Notes: generated by a model from the letters alone, not told the origin. 64,000 nucleotides of DNA from Flavobacterium denitrificans DSM 15936 (GCF_000425445.1 NZ_AUDL01000008.1:1-64000), one strand, 5' to 3'; shown: positions 49,303 through 58,670, counted from the first letter of the stretch. Made by a program: numbers and translations.

Positions 49303-51059
49303 AGAAGCAAAAAATAGAAGATATTTTTTCATCATTGGAAGACTTTTCGAGTGTTCCACCGCCAGAATTATGGGCGGGTATTGAGGAAAAATTAGACCAA
49401 CCTAAAAAGAAGAAAAGAGTTATTCTTTGGTGGTCGGCGGCAGCATGTTTGCTATTGTGCTTATCACTTCCGATGGTTTTGTCTAATTCTGGCAATAAAA
49501 TTGGCACGGGGAATGCCGTAGAAAAAAACAATGTAGTTCTTGACGAAAATAAAAATGGCAAAAGTCAAACAAAACCGACTTCAACTGAGGATCAAAATTC
49601 AAAATCAAATAAAGATAGAATTGTAAATCCAGATTCAGAAAACAGTTCGAATCCAATTCAAAATACTAGTGTAAATCCACTTGAGGAAACTGCAGTTGCC
49701 AATGTTGATTCTCAAAAAGAAAACAAGACAAAAACCGCCGTTTCAAAATCAAATGTGGTAAACAGTAATACAAATGAGGCGGTTGCGATTAAGAATTATC
49801 CTTCTGGAAATCAAAATGGCTTTAATTCAGCAGATAAAAATCAATTTTCAGCTTCAGGAAATCAGAATTTGAATACTGAAAAAAGAAATTCGAATCAGGC
49901 TGTCGCAATAAAAAGTTATGTTGCTGGGAAACAAAATGGATTTAATTCAGCTGAAAAAAATCAATTTTCTGAAAATGAAAAAAGAAATCTAGACAAAGCT
50001 TTAGCAGAAAAAACTTTTACAGGCAAAAAAGCAAATTCATTTAATAATTCTTCTAAAAATCAACTTCCAAACTCGATTTTCGAAAGCAATCCGAATTCAA
50101 ATTCAAACAATGTCGCTTTTAATTCGGCAAATAAAAATACAGGCAAAAATCAAGCTACAGTTTCTGAAAATAAAAATGAAACCATAATTAAGAATCAAAA
50201 ATCAGAAAAAGCAATTGCTGAGAATATGCAAAAAAACAATTCAAAATTCAATGCTGCTTTGAGTAAGCAGGATTCTATACAATTAGCAGAGCTTCAAAAT
50301 ATTCATGATGGACTGGCTAATTTTATAGAACCCAGAAAAAAAGAAAAAGAGAAAGATTCAAAAACAAAAGCCGAAAAATGGGCGCTTCAAGTTTTTGCAG
50401 GTGTAGCGGGTTCAGAGAATTATAAAAATGATAAAACCCTAGGCAATGTTAACGATTCTAAACAAGGGAGCAGTTTTGGGGTAAAAACAAAATATAAACT
50501 CAACAAAAAATGGACTGTAGGTTCTGGGTTTAAAATAAATGAATTAGGGCAGAGTGTTGCAAATGTTTCTTATATTAGCACGAAAAATAATGCATTTTTA
50601 GGAACCAGCGATTATTTAGTTCAAAATGCAACGGTTCCGCAAATTGCAACAAACCAAGGTTATGTACTTGTGTCTAACAACACCAAAAATGCACTGAAAA
50701 GTGAAAACATTCAGAGTGGAAATTTAGATCAAAGCTTAAAATATATCGAAATGCCTCTGGAGGTCTCGTATGCTGTTTTTTCTAAAAACAAAGCAAGTGT
50801 TAGTTTAAATACTGGCGGTTTTGTTGGAAAATTAATTGCTAACAACATGGCTCTTGATGGAAACAAGATAGGTGAAAACGCAACCGCAAATGATTTTGTT
50901 TACGGTCCAACATTAAGCAGCACGGTACAATATCGCTTTTATAAAAAAACAAACATTTTTGTAGAACCAGCAATGAATTATTATATTAACCCTTTGAACA
51001 ACCAATCTTTCAATCAATTCCAATGGGGATTGAATTTTGGATTGAATGTTTCATTTTAA
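49299..51059 (+). CDS. Membrane-anchored, repeat-linked putative outer-membrane beta-barrel protein (anti-sigma-like)
   Basis: I recognise the layout but not a named function. The 586 residues start with a short cytoplasmic part (SSLEDFSSVPPPELWAGIEEKLDQPKKKKR), reminiscent of anti-sigma N-termini, then one membrane span (about 41-61). A linker of about 290 residues rich in Asn, Ser and Lys follows, with three degenerate repeats of about 35-42 residues marked by QNGFNSADKNQFS, QNGFNSAEKNQFS and ANSFNNSSKNQLP. From about 360 a beta-rich region with aromatic-ended strands (WALQVFAGVAGSENY...GLNFGLNVSF) looks like an outer-membrane barrel. The ATGA overlap with the sigma gene suggests coupled production. 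Confidence 0.75.
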   Translation: MKKQKIEDIFSSLEDFSSVPPPELWAGIEEKLDQPKKKKRVILWWSAAACLLLCLSLPMVLSNSGNKIGTGNAVEKNNVVLDENKNGKSQTKPTSTEDQNSKSNKDRIVNPDSENSSNPIQNTSVNPLEETAVANVDSQKENKTKTAVSKSNVVNSNTNEAVAIKNYPSGNQNGFNSADKNQFSASGNQNLNTEKRNSNQAVAIKSYVAGKQNGFNSAEKNQFSENEKRNLDKALAEKTFTGKKANSFNNSSKNQLPNSIFESNPNSNSNNVAFNSANKNTGKNQATVSENKNETIIKNQKSEKAIAENMQKNNSKFNAALSKQDSIQLAELQNIHDGLANFIEPRKKEKEKDSKTKAEKWALQVFAGVAGSENYKNDKTLGNVNDSKQGSSFGVKTKYKLNKKWTVGSGFKINELGQSVANVSYISTKNNAFLGTSDYLVQNATVPQIATNQGYVLVSNNTKNALKSENIQSGNLDQSLKYIEMPLEVSYAVFSKNKASVSLNTGGFVGKLIANNMALDGNKIGENATANDFVYGPTLSSTVQYRFYKKTNIFVEPAMNYYINPLNNQSFNQFQWGLNFGLNVSF

Positions 51060-51148
51060 AAATAGTATTAACCATTTAACCCCAAACCAACGTAACCCCC
51101 TAAACCTACATAATTTTGAAAACAAGCCTAAAAGCCAGTCTTCTCAAA

Positions 51149-51676
51149 ATGATCGTAAAAAACCATTGGTCCAACCACAAATCTTTCCCCAAGGATTTAA
51201 TTTTAGCCAAAGAATTGGTTTACGATTGCTTTGATTTTGATTGCACTCAGCCGCAACAAGAAAGCGAAAGCATTGATTATAGCGCTTACCGTTTCTTGAT
51301 GAATGAAAAACATGTTTGTTATCGTGAGGCTAAAATTACGCCAGCAAAAACTGGCCAGTTTGTCACTTTGTGGAAACGCAGCAGACTTGGAGTCATCGAA
51401 CCTTTTGATCATTCTGATGCTATCGATTTTGTTTTTGTAAGTGTTCGAAAAGATAATCTTTTGGGACAATTCATTTTTCCAAAAAATGTGCTACTGGAAA
51501 AAGCCATTTTTTCTTCAAAAACCCAAGAAGGAAAAAGAGCCATCAGAGTTTACCCGCCTTGGGATAAAACTGAGAGCAAACAAGCAAAAAAATCACAGCA
51601 ATGGCAATTGGAATATTTTTACCCAATTGTTCCTGAACCTGATTTTGATGTTTTTAAAAAATTGATTTCCTATTAA
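51149..51676 (+). CDS. MepB-family protein
   Basis: A 175-residue protein from the ATG at 51149. An in-frame TTG at 51116 lies inside a TAATTTTG -7 box (51111-51118) and so is unlikely to be the start. The conserved block is NEKHVCYREAKITPAKTGQFVTLWKRSRLGVIEPFDHSDAIDFVFVSV, GQFIFPKNVLLEKAIFS and GKRAIRVYPPWDKTESKQAKKSQQWQLEYF. The family is named after a staphylococcal gene next to a multidrug efflux pump; its function is unknown. No pump gene is adjacent here. Confidence 0.85.
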   Translation: MIVKNHWSNHKSFPKDLILAKELVYDCFDFDCTQPQQESESIDYSAYRFLMNEKHVCYREAKITPAKTGQFVTLWKRSRLGVIEPFDHSDAIDFVFVSVRKDNLLGQFIFPKNVLLEKAIFSSKTQEGKRAIRVYPPWDKTESKQAKKSQQWQLEYFYPIVPEPDFDVFKKLISY

Positions 51677-51680
51677 TACA

Positions 51681-51713
51681 AAAATGGCTGCCTATAAAAT
51701 AGACAGCCATTTT
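51681..51713. terminator. Bidirectional terminator between mepB-like and SDR genes
   Basis: AAAATGGCTG (51681-51690) pairs with CAGCCATTTT (51704-51713) around a 13-base loop, with T-rich flanks on both strands; the genes are convergent. Confidence 0.85.
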
Positions 51714-51731
51714 TACTTTTATTGCTTAATT

Positions 51732-52484
51732 TTAGATTGCAGTATAACCTCCATCTGCAATAATATAACTTCCCGTCGTAAAGGACGATTTTTCAGAACT
51801 CAAAAACACAACCAAATCTGCAACTTCTTCAGCAGTTCCTAAACGATTCATTGATGCTTTTGCAGCAACGGCATCCATTAAATTCTGAGTCATATTATCT
51901 TTTAGCAATGCCGTTTCTATATAACCTGGACCAACCGCATTGCAACGAATATTCTTCAACGCATATTCGGCTGCTATATTTTTGGTCAAACCAACAACAC
52001 CGTGTTTTGATGCTGTATAAGCAGGACTGTTTGGCGCTGCAACCTGACCGTGGATCGAAGCAATATTAACGATGCTTCCGCCACCATTTTTTTCCATTTG
52101 CTCTAATTGATATCTACAAGCATAAAACACACCGCTTAAATTAAGCGCGATTACGCGATCCCAAGCATCCGGCTCATACTCTCCTGTTGGTTTTGCTGGC
52201 CCGCCCATTCCTGCATTATTGCAGGCTATATCCAGGCGTCCGTATTTTGAAACCGCAACCTCAACCATATGCTTATTATCACTTGCACTCGACGAGTCGC
52301 CTTTGACAAAAAAAGCTTCACCTCCGCTGTCTTTAATCATTTTTACGGTTTCTTCACCATGTTCAACATTGATATCTGAAAGAACTACTTTTGCCCCTTC
52401 TCGGGCATAGGCTTCTGCAACTGCGCGTCCAATTCCGGAACCACCGCCTGATACAAAAGCTACTTTTTTTTCTAAAAGTCCCAT
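51732..52484 (-). CDS. Short-chain dehydrogenase/reductase
   Basis: A 250-residue classical SDR, NAD(P)-dependent. VAFVSGGGSGIGRAVAEAYAREGAKVVLSD is the cofactor motif, followed by CNNAGMGG, Ser in IVNIASIHG, and Tyr-x3-Lys in PAYTASKHGVVGLTKN. The C-terminus GSYIIADGGYTAI is typical of the glucose-dehydrogenase-like subgroup. The substrate is unknown. It is monocistronic. Confidence 0.92.
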   Translation of the reverse strand: MGLLEKKVAFVSGGGSGIGRAVAEAYAREGAKVVLSDINVEHGEETVKMIKDSGGEAFFVKGDSSSASDNKHMVEVAVSKYGRLDIACNNAGMGGPAKPTGEYEPDAWDRVIALNLSGVFYACRYQLEQMEKNGGGSIVNIASIHGQVAAPNSPAYTASKHGVVGLTKNIAAEYALKNIRCNAVGPGYIETALLKDNMTQNLMDAVAAKASMNRLGTAEEVADLVVFLSSEKSSFTTGSYIIADGGYTAI

Positions 52485-52629
52485 ACTATTACGATTTTAA
52501 TTGTAGCTACAATTTACGAAGATATCCTTGTTTAGCAGGCCACAAAATACGAGTTTAGCATAACATTAACTTGGCATGCTAATAATATGTTATTTGATGA
52601 TAAACTGACCGTTTTTCATGTTTTTTTTC

Positions 52630-53007
52630 TTATTTATTATCTTCATCCAATTTCATATTTCCACGATCTTCATGACTCTCAGGATTTGAATTCGAATAAC
52701 GATTTGGTGTAATATCGGAATTTCTGTCTTTATTTTCGACCGTTTTCTTTGCTTCTTCCTCCGTTTCTACTCCTCTGTTTGCATTTGGATTATTTGGATT
52801 TATTTCACTTGGCATTTTCTTGATTTCTTCATTTACATTTCGAGCGCGATCAATTATTTCTTTTTCGCCATTTTCGTCTGTAACAACTTCTTTCTCCAGA
52901 TTTGCTTTATCATATTTTGTGTCGTGCGATACATTTTTGCCTTTTGTCTCGTCTATATTTTTCTGGACTCCGTTTATCTTTTTTGTACCTAAATCATTCG
53001 TTTCCAT
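52630..53007 (-). CDS. Hydrophilic, probably disordered protein
   Basis: A 125-residue charged protein with no hydrophobic core, rich in Asp, Glu, Lys and Asn (for example KNVSHDTKYDKANLEKEVVTDENGEKEIIDRARNVNEEIKKMPSEINPNNPNANRGVETEEEAKKTVENKDRNSD). It is likely disordered and cytosolic. Such proteins are often stress-related in flavobacteria, but no function is established. It stands alone, divergent from the following small membrane-protein gene. Confidence 0.65.
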   Translation of the reverse strand: METNDLGTKKINGVQKNIDETKGKNVSHDTKYDKANLEKEVVTDENGEKEIIDRARNVNEEIKKMPSEINPNNPNANRGVETEEEAKKTVENKDRNSDITPNRYSNSNPESHEDRGNMKLDEDNK

Positions 53008-53150
53008 ACTATCTTCATTTAATATTGCTCATGTAATATTACGAATTCTCAATTCGAAAAAATTATCGTCTTAGATTGTCTTTTTTCATAATTACCACAT
53101 GATGGAATTTTCTTACCTTTATTAAAAATAACGCAACAAACTTAATTATT

Positions 53151-53348
53151 ATGAATTTCTTCAAAATCAAAACCAGTTGGTCAAATGCCGAATTTATTCC
53201 GATTAAATTATGCATGGCTTCTATTTATATTTTCATTGGAAGTTATTTTCATGAATTTTTCCAAAACTATTATACTCTTTTACTTATTGTTTTTGGTATA
53301 ACCGTAATTTGGTTTGTGTATCAATGGTTGAAAAAAATGAAAGCATAA
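53151..53348 (+). CDS. Small membrane protein, conserved-looking
   Basis: A 65-residue protein with two predicted spans (about 18-36 and 42-60: LCMASIYIFIGSYFHEFFQNYYTLLLIVFGITVIWFVYQWL) and a basic end. I have no family name for it; the length and span spacing resemble small accessory membrane proteins. It precedes the pseudouridine-synthase gene by 56 bases, but a TATCTTTG box at 53383-53390 suggests that gene has its own promoter. Confidence 0.6.
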   Translation: MNFFKIKTSWSNAEFIPIKLCMASIYIFIGSYFHEFFQNYYTLLLIVFGITVIWFVYQWLKKMKA

Positions 53349-53404
53349 AACAAACTTTCTCTATTAATTTTCTCAAAGAAACTATCTTTGCAAAAAATTA
53401 AAAA

Positions 53405-53971
53405 ATGCACAGACACTTCATTCTTTTTAAACCTTATGGCTACTTAAGCCAATTTATTTATGAATTAAAAAGAAAGAAAAAGCTTTTGGGCGAATTGCAT
53501 GATTTTCCTGAAGGAACAATGGCAATTGGAAGACTTGATGAAGATTCTGAAGGTTTGCTTTTGCTGACTACCGACGGAATGGTAAGCGAACTGATAAGAA
53601 GCAAAAAAGTCGACAAGGAATATTATGTTCAAGTAGACGGAATCATTACGCAAGAAGCAATCGAACAATTGCAAAAAGGTGTCGAAATTGGTTTTGATGG
53701 TGGAAAATACAAAACAAAACCGTGCACTGCTTTTATCGTAACTGATGTTCCTGATTTTGGTCCAAGAGCAAAAAAGATAAGAGACGAGCGCCACGGCCCG
53801 ACTTCTTGGGCTTCTATAACTATTAATGAAGGAAAGTTTCGTCAAGTTCGAAAAATGACTTCTGCAGTTGGTTTTCCAACACTTCGATTAGTTCGTGTAC
53901 GAATTGGAAATGTATATTTGCAAAACCTAAAAGCTGGCGAAGTTCGCGAAGTTGATCAATTTGATAATTAG
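53405..53971 (+). CDS. RsuA/RluE-family pseudouridine synthase
   Basis: A 188-residue enzyme that isomerises uridine to pseudouridine in rRNA. It lacks an S4 domain, as in RluE: RHFILFKPYGYLSQF at the start, the catalytic MAIGRLDEDSEGLLLLTTDG with the Asp nucleophile in GRLDxDSEG, VDKEYYVQVDG and ITINEGKFRQVRKMTSAVGFPTLRLVRVRIGN. The exact rRNA site (23S U2457 for RluE in E. coli) is presumed. trmL follows 91 bases downstream. Confidence 0.92.
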   Translation: MHRHFILFKPYGYLSQFIYELKRKKKLLGELHDFPEGTMAIGRLDEDSEGLLLLTTDGMVSELIRSKKVDKEYYVQVDGIITQEAIEQLQKGVEIGFDGGKYKTKPCTAFIVTDVPDFGPRAKKIRDERHGPTSWASITINEGKFRQVRKMTSAVGFPTLRLVRVRIGNVYLQNLKAGEVREVDQFDN

Positions 53972-54062
53972 AGAATGTGGCAATTAGAAAATGAGATAAT
54001 TTAATAATTATTTGAAAACTTAACTTATAACTCACAATTTATAATTCATAACTAAAAAAAAG

Positions 54063-54518
54063 ATGTTAAACGTTGTTCTTGTTGAACCAGAAATACCAAA
54101 CAATACCGGAAATATTGGAAGATTGTGCGTTGGCACAGAAAGCCGATTGCATTTGATTCACCCTTTTGGATTTGTCATTAATGATAAAAACTTGAAACGT
54201 TCTGGTTTGGATTATTGGGTGCATCTTGACGTAACGGAATATCAAAATGTAGAAGAATGGATTGCACAGATTCCAGATCATTCTCGTGTTTTTTTAATGA
54301 GTTCTCATTCTGATAAATCCTATTTAGAAAATGAATTTCAAGATGGCGACTGGTTAGTTTTCGGAAAAGAAAGTGTTGGCTTGAGTAAAGAATTTATGGC
54401 AAGATTCGAAAATCATTTAACCATTCCGATGTCTCCGCTTATTCGCAGTTTTAATATTGCAAATTCTGTTGCTTTTGTGGTTGGTGAGGCTAAAAGACAA
54501 ATTGGTTTGAAAGTTTAA
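54063..54518 (+). CDS. trmL: tRNA (cytidine(34)-2'-O)-methyltransferase
   Basis: A 151-residue SPOUT methyltransferase that methylates the ribose of nucleotide 34 in tRNA-Leu species. LNVVLVEPEIPNNTGNIGRLCVGTESRLHLIHPFGF is motif 1, followed by VFGKESVGLSKE and the C-terminal trefoil-knot segment IPMSPLIRSFNIANSVAFVVGEAKRQIG. Length is typical of TrmL/YibK. It is on the strand of the pseudouridine-synthase gene, so both are RNA-modification genes in tandem. Confidence 0.94.
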   Translation: MLNVVLVEPEIPNNTGNIGRLCVGTESRLHLIHPFGFVINDKNLKRSGLDYWVHLDVTEYQNVEEWIAQIPDHSRVFLMSSHSDKSYLENEFQDGDWLVFGKESVGLSKEFMARFENHLTIPMSPLIRSFNIANSVAFVVGEAKRQIGLKV

Positions 54519-54564
54519 TCGTTCATTTGTTTAACTGTTTAATCGAGGATTAAGAAATTTATAT

Positions 54565-55152
54565 ATGATTGAAAAATTATTGTTTAGTACCGAATTTATA
54601 TTAGTAGATTTTTTTTCTGCTTATGGAATAATTACTATCGTTTGTTTATTTCTTTCAATATTTCTAAAAAATGAGATTCTCCAAAAAATCAACAGTCAAT
54701 CAAACCTCTTCATTTCATTCATTGGAATTGTTTATTTAATCATCTTCCTACTTACATCAGTTGTTGAATTAAACATTTTAGATGAGGAAAGTAAAAATTA
54801 TTTGCTTAACAGAATGTTTGGTCAATATTGGTTTGGCTTTTGGCTTCAACCATTACTTTGGTTTTCGATGAGCCAACTTCTTCGAATTAAATCAATTCAA
54901 AAAAACATCCTTCTAAAATTAATTTTCAGCTTTTTCTTTATTGTTTCAATTGAAAAAATAGTCATTATTATCACCTCTTTTCATCGTGACTATTTGCCAA
55001 GTTCTTGGACAATGACTTCAAGTTCTTATTCTTCAAATTTATTTCTTGAACTGTTAATCAAATTTTTAATTTTTCTAATTTCTGCAGGCATTTTTAGTAT
55101 GATCAATCAGAAAATCAAAGAATGGAAAACAACAAAAACTAAGTCACAATAA
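54565..55152 (+). CDS. Multi-spanning membrane protein, unknown function
   Basis: A 195-residue protein with about five predicted spans (for example 13-33, 46-66, 90-108, 119-139, 168-186) and no motif I can assign. The region WLQPLLWFSMSQLLRIKSIQKN lies in the middle. It overlaps the ABC transporter ATPase gene convergently by 14 bases, so their 3' ends share sequence. Function cannot be inferred. Confidence 0.6.
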   Translation: MIEKLLFSTEFILVDFFSAYGIITIVCLFLSIFLKNEILQKINSQSNLFISFIGIVYLIIFLLTSVVELNILDEESKNYLLNRMFGQYWFGFWLQPLLWFSMSQLLRIKSIQKNILLKLIFSFFFIVSIEKIVIIITSFHRDYLPSSWTMTSSSYSSNLFLELLIKFLIFLISAGIFSMINQKIKEWKTTKTKSQ

Positions 55153-55915
55153 ACTTCCCTTTTTCAGCATCAAAAATAATATGTTCATCTTTGAATAAAT
55201 TGCTGAAATTTCCGTTTGAAATTAAATTGCAAGGTTCATCTTGCACGATGTTTTCTGGCGTCATCATAATCATTTCATCGCTTAATTGAATCGCAAGATC
55301 AATATCGTGAGTTGAAAATAAAATGCATTTTTCAGTTTCTTGCGTTAGTTTTTTCAATAATTTGAACAAGGAAACTTTATGAAGCAAATCCAGATGTGTT
55401 GTAGGTTCATCCAAAATAATTAATGGCGTGTCTTGGGCCAAAGCTCTTGAAATTAAGACTTTCTGCAATTGTCCGTCACTTATTTCGAAATGTCTCTTTT
55501 TTGCTAAATGCGTAATTTGGGTCAATGCCAAAGCTTCGTTTACTTTAACAATATCTTCGGGTGTTAAAGTTCCAACCCAATTCGTGTAAGGCTGGCGACC
55601 CAATGCAACCAATTCAAAAACAGAAAGATTACTTGGAGGCAGTTTCTCAGTCAAAACCAAACTTAAATTCTGCGCTAATTCTAAAGGTTTGTATGCCGAA
55701 ATGTTTTTTTCATTCAAATAAACATTTCCTGACAATGGTTTCTGGATTCCGGTAATTGTGCGCAATAAAGTAGATTTTCCGATTCCGTTTGCTCCAATCA
55801 AAGTGATAAGTTTTCCTGATGCTAAACTTAGATTTAGATTTTCAGCAATGGTCGTAACTCCTTTCTTGGATTTATATCCGATATTTAAATTTGAAGTTGT
55901 TAAAATATTTTTCAT
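55139..55915 (-). CDS. btuD: ABC transporter ATPase of a BtuD/FecE-type importer
   Basis: A 258-residue ATPase of the iron-siderophore/vitamin B12 class. The ATG at 55915 gives MKNILTTSNLNIGYKSKKG; a TTG upstream lies in a repeat-like stretch. Walker A is LIGANGIGKST, Walker B LIILDEPTTHLD, and the signature SDGQLQKVLISRAL has Asp for the first Gly of SGGQ. With the permease and binding protein encoded upstream it forms a BtuFCD-like importer. The cobalamin assignment is from context (cob genes and riboswitch nearby); siderophore import is the alternative. Confidence 0.83.
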   Translation of the reverse strand: MKNILTTSNLNIGYKSKKGVTTIAENLNLSLASGKLITLIGANGIGKSTLLRTITGIQKPLSGNVYLNEKNISAYKPLELAQNLSLVLTEKLPPSNLSVFELVALGRQPYTNWVGTLTPEDIVKVNEALALTQITHLAKKRHFEISDGQLQKVLISRALAQDTPLIILDEPTTHLDLLHKVSLFKLLKKLTQETEKCILFSTHDIDLAIQLSDEMIMMTPENIVQDEPCNLISNGNFSNLFKDEHIIFDAEKGKFIVT

Positions 55916-56008
55916 TTTTAAAGATGCTAAGATTCTAAGTTGCTGAGACACTAAGTTTTTTAAAACAGTGAAAATCTGTTTAATCCGATTAATCTGTGAC
56001 CAAAAAAA

Positions 56009-57037
56009 TCATTGAAAATTTCTTTTTCGGACTAAAAGCCAAATGACAACCGGCGCGCCAATTATAGAGGTAACCGCATTTATTGGAAGCGTTACGTCAA
56101 AGCCTGGCATTTGAGAAACGATATCACAAAACAACATTATTATAGATCCATAAAACAAAGTACTCCAGAATAATATGGTATGATTACTCGTTTGAAAAGT
56201 CAATTTTGCAATATGTGGCACTGCTATGCCAATAAAAGCTACTGGTCCAGCAAAGGCTGTTATTGCTCCAGATAATATGCTTGTTGCAAATATGATTATT
56301 AATCTCGCTTGCTTAAAATTTAATCCCATACTTTTGGCGTAGTTTTCACCAAGAAGCAAAGCATTCAACGATTTGATACTTTTGACACTTAAAAGCAATC
56401 CAATTCCAACGCAAACTGTCAAAATCACAATGTTTGTCCACGAAAGATTTCCAAGATTCCCCATTGACCAAAAGGTAAATTTCTGAAGCTGTTCTGCTGT
56501 ACTGAAATAACTCAAAACACTAACAATCGATGTTGTAAAACTTCCGAACATTAAACCAATAATCAAAATTGCCATTGTATCGCGTAATTTCTGCGAAACC
56601 CACAAAACTAGGAACAAAACTAATATACTCCCCAAGGTTGATGCTAAAACAATTCCGTAAGACGATAAAGCTATTATACTTAGAAATGAAGGCAGAAATC
56701 CTGCTCCTAAAATAACAAAAGCAACACCAAGACTTGCTCCAGAACTTAACCCCAAAACATCAGGACCTGCAAGCGGATTTCGAAATAATGTCTGCATCAA
56801 AAGTCCGCTGATCGAGAGTCCGGTTCCTACCAAAACCGCCGTAATCGCTTTGGGCAAACGGTAATTAATGATTATGTATTCCCACGTTGATTTTGTTGCC
56901 TGCCCGCCAGTTAAACTTGTAAAAACTTCTTTTAACGGAATTGTTACAGATCCTAAACTAATGCTCGCAAAAAACATGAGTAAAAGTCCGAGAGACAAAA
57001 CCACAAATAAAATGGTATTTCGTTTTTTGTTTGCCAA
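56009..57037 (-). CDS. btuC: FecCD/BtuC-family ABC transporter permease
   Basis: A 342-residue permease with about ten spans. The family region ITAVLVGTGLSISGLLMQTLFRNPLAGPDVLGLSSGASLGVA and the C-terminal AGPVAFIGIAVPHIAKL and DVTLPINAVTSIIGAPVVIWLL are typical of FecCD permeases. It starts 1 base before the end of the binding-protein gene region, in the same operon, and the ATPase gene follows 94 bases downstream. Vitamin B12 is the likely cargo by context. Confidence 0.86.
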   Translation of the reverse strand: MANKKRNTILFVVLSLGLLLMFFASISLGSVTIPLKEVFTSLTGGQATKSTWEYIIINYRLPKAITAVLVGTGLSISGLLMQTLFRNPLAGPDVLGLSSGASLGVAFVILGAGFLPSFLSIIALSSYGIVLASTLGSILVLFLVLWVSQKLRDTMAILIIGLMFGSFTTSIVSVLSYFSTAEQLQKFTFWSMGNLGNLSWTNIVILTVCVGIGLLLSVKSIKSLNALLLGENYAKSMGLNFKQARLIIIFATSILSGAITAFAGPVAFIGIAVPHIAKLTFQTSNHTILFWSTLFYGSIIMLFCDIVSQMPGFDVTLPINAVTSIIGAPVVIWLLVRKRNFQ

Positions 57038-57038
57038 T

Positions 57039-58181
57039 TTAATTCAGTTTTGATGCAAAAGTAAATTCGTAACCTTCCAACAAATCTGGATGGAAAATCT
57101 TGATATAATCCTTTAAAACCAAATCCGGACGGCTTGGCGATAATTCATAAAAAATAGTTCCGCCAGTTGCTCCAAATTTACTTTCTAAAGAATAAACGGT
57201 TTTATTTTTAAAAGCATCAAACTCTCCATAATGTGGATTCGCTTTCTGTAATTCTTCTAAAGTTTTAAAAGACCCCGAAACCACCCAAACATTTGCAGAT
57301 TTTGCTTTATCCAAAACTTTTTCAAACGACAAACCTTCACTTCCTGTTCCTTCTAAATTACTCCATAAATAATCAGCTTTTGCATCTTTCATGAATTGAG
57401 CAACCCAACTATTTCCTTTGGCCACATACCATACATCTTCGTACATTGAACCGTATAAAACCTTTGTGGTTGCAGGTTTTTCGCTCACTAATTTTTTAGC
57501 CTGATTATAACTTTCAACAATTTTATCAAACAATTCTTTGGCTTTGTCTTCTTTTCCAAATAAAGCGCCATAAAGCTTAATCCATTCGGCTTTTCCAAGT
57601 GGAGATTGTTCCATCCAATCACCTTGGATTAAAACATTCAAACCGCTTTTTTTCAAATTATCCAACATCGGATTGTTGTTGTCAACACCAAAAGTCACAA
57701 TCAAATCTGGAGACAATTCAATAAGCTGTTCGATATTTAATTTTTCATTTTGTCCAACATTTTTTACTGAACCTTTGTCAATCAATGCTCTTGTTTTTTC
57801 AGAAGAAATATAATCAGTATGCGGAAAACCAACTAATTTATTTTCCACTTCCAACATTTCCAAAAACGGAATATTTGTTGTCGAAGTAACCACTACTGAC
57901 TCTAATGGCACTTTTATTGTAGTATAGTTTTGAAGACTGTCTGGAACTTTAGCATCTTTTTCTTTTAGAACATATTTGAAATCCTTATTTGCATTAGGCC
58001 AAGGATTTGAGATTGTAACTACAGAATATCCTTCTAGTTTTACAATCGAAAGCCCTGATGCAAATTCGATGCTATTTTTTGCAGTTTCTGATTTTAGTGT
58101 TTCAACATTCTCACTTTTTTTACATCCTGTAAGAATAAAAAAAGAAAGAAAAAATACTAACTTAGGTAAATAAAATTTCAT
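57039..58181 (-). CDS. btuF: Lipoprotein substrate-binding protein of a BtuFCD-like importer
   Basis: A 380-residue lipoprotein (MKFYLPKLVFFLSFFILTGC from the ATG at 58181). The periplasmic-binding fold of class III has TIKVPLESVVVTSTTNIPFLEMLEVENKLVGFPHTDYIS and LIVTFGVDNNNPMLDNLKKSGLNVLIQGDW as the first lobe, then LGKAEWIKLYGALFGKEDKAKELFDKI as the connecting helix. Together with the permease (next gene) it should deliver corrinoid or siderophore. It faces the CWC-domain gene divergently, and no riboswitch is seen in the gap. Confidence 0.85.
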   Translation of the reverse strand: MKFYLPKLVFFLSFFILTGCKKSENVETLKSETAKNSIEFASGLSIVKLEGYSVVTISNPWPNANKDFKYVLKEKDAKVPDSLQNYTTIKVPLESVVVTSTTNIPFLEMLEVENKLVGFPHTDYISSEKTRALIDKGSVKNVGQNEKLNIEQLIELSPDLIVTFGVDNNNPMLDNLKKSGLNVLIQGDWMEQSPLGKAEWIKLYGALFGKEDKAKELFDKIVESYNQAKKLVSEKPATTKVLYGSMYEDVWYVAKGNSWVAQFMKDAKADYLWSNLEGTGSEGLSFEKVLDKAKSANVWVVSGSFKTLEELQKANPHYGEFDAFKNKTVYSLESKFGATGGTIFYELSPSRPDLVLKDYIKIFHPDLLEGYEFTFASKLN

Positions 58182-58276
58182 ATTTAACGTTTTGGATAGG
58201 GACAAAGGTAAATCATTTTCTGATTTTTTTGTTTACTTTTATTCTTACAAAATTCAACAAATTGTATCTTTACATT

Positions 58277-58639
58277 ATGAATACCACAAAAACAAAAATT
58301 TGCTCAAGCTGCGAAACTTCTTTCAGCTGTGGAGATATTTCCGTTGAAAACAAATGCTGGTGCAATGATTACCCACACATTTTTAATCTTTCAGAAGGAG
58401 GCGACTGCTTGTGTCCTGCTTGTTTCAAAGAAGCCTGCGAAGATAAAATTGATGCTTATATAGAAACAATAACCCCCGAAAAGGCATTAAAAAACAAAGC
58501 CGCGTTGTTGCCCAAAACAGATAAACTTATCGAAGGAATTGACTATTACATGGAAAATGGCAATATGGTTTTTAAAACCTGGTACCATCTCAAAAGAGGA
58601 AGCTGTTGCGGAAACGGCTGTCGCCATTGCCCTTATTAA
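58277..58639 (+). CDS. Cysteine-rich CWC-domain protein with DUF5522-like end
   Basis: A 120-residue Cys-rich protein from the ATG at 58277. The N-terminal half has ICSSCETSFSCGDISVENKCWCNDYPHIF and CLCPACFKEACEDKI (eight or more Cys, probably zinc-binding). The C-terminal half, EGIDYYMENGNMVFKTWYHLKRGSCCGNGCRHCPY, matches a DUF5522-like segment usually found alone. It seems to be a fusion of two small zinc-type modules. It stands at the head of the cobalamin-gene direction, 95 bases from btuF on the other strand. Role unknown. Confidence 0.78.
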   Translation: MNTTKTKICSSCETSFSCGDISVENKCWCNDYPHIFNLSEGGDCLCPACFKEACEDKIDAYIETITPEKALKNKAALLPKTDKLIEGIDYYMENGNMVFKTWYHLKRGSCCGNGCRHCPY

Positions 58640-58670
58640 ATTATTAATTATAAATTGTTAGTTGTTAATT

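Noticed and set aside
58182..58276. Second cobalamin riboswitch before btuF
   Set aside because: The gap is under 100 bases and contains none of the B12-box or GGGAA-type conserved pieces.
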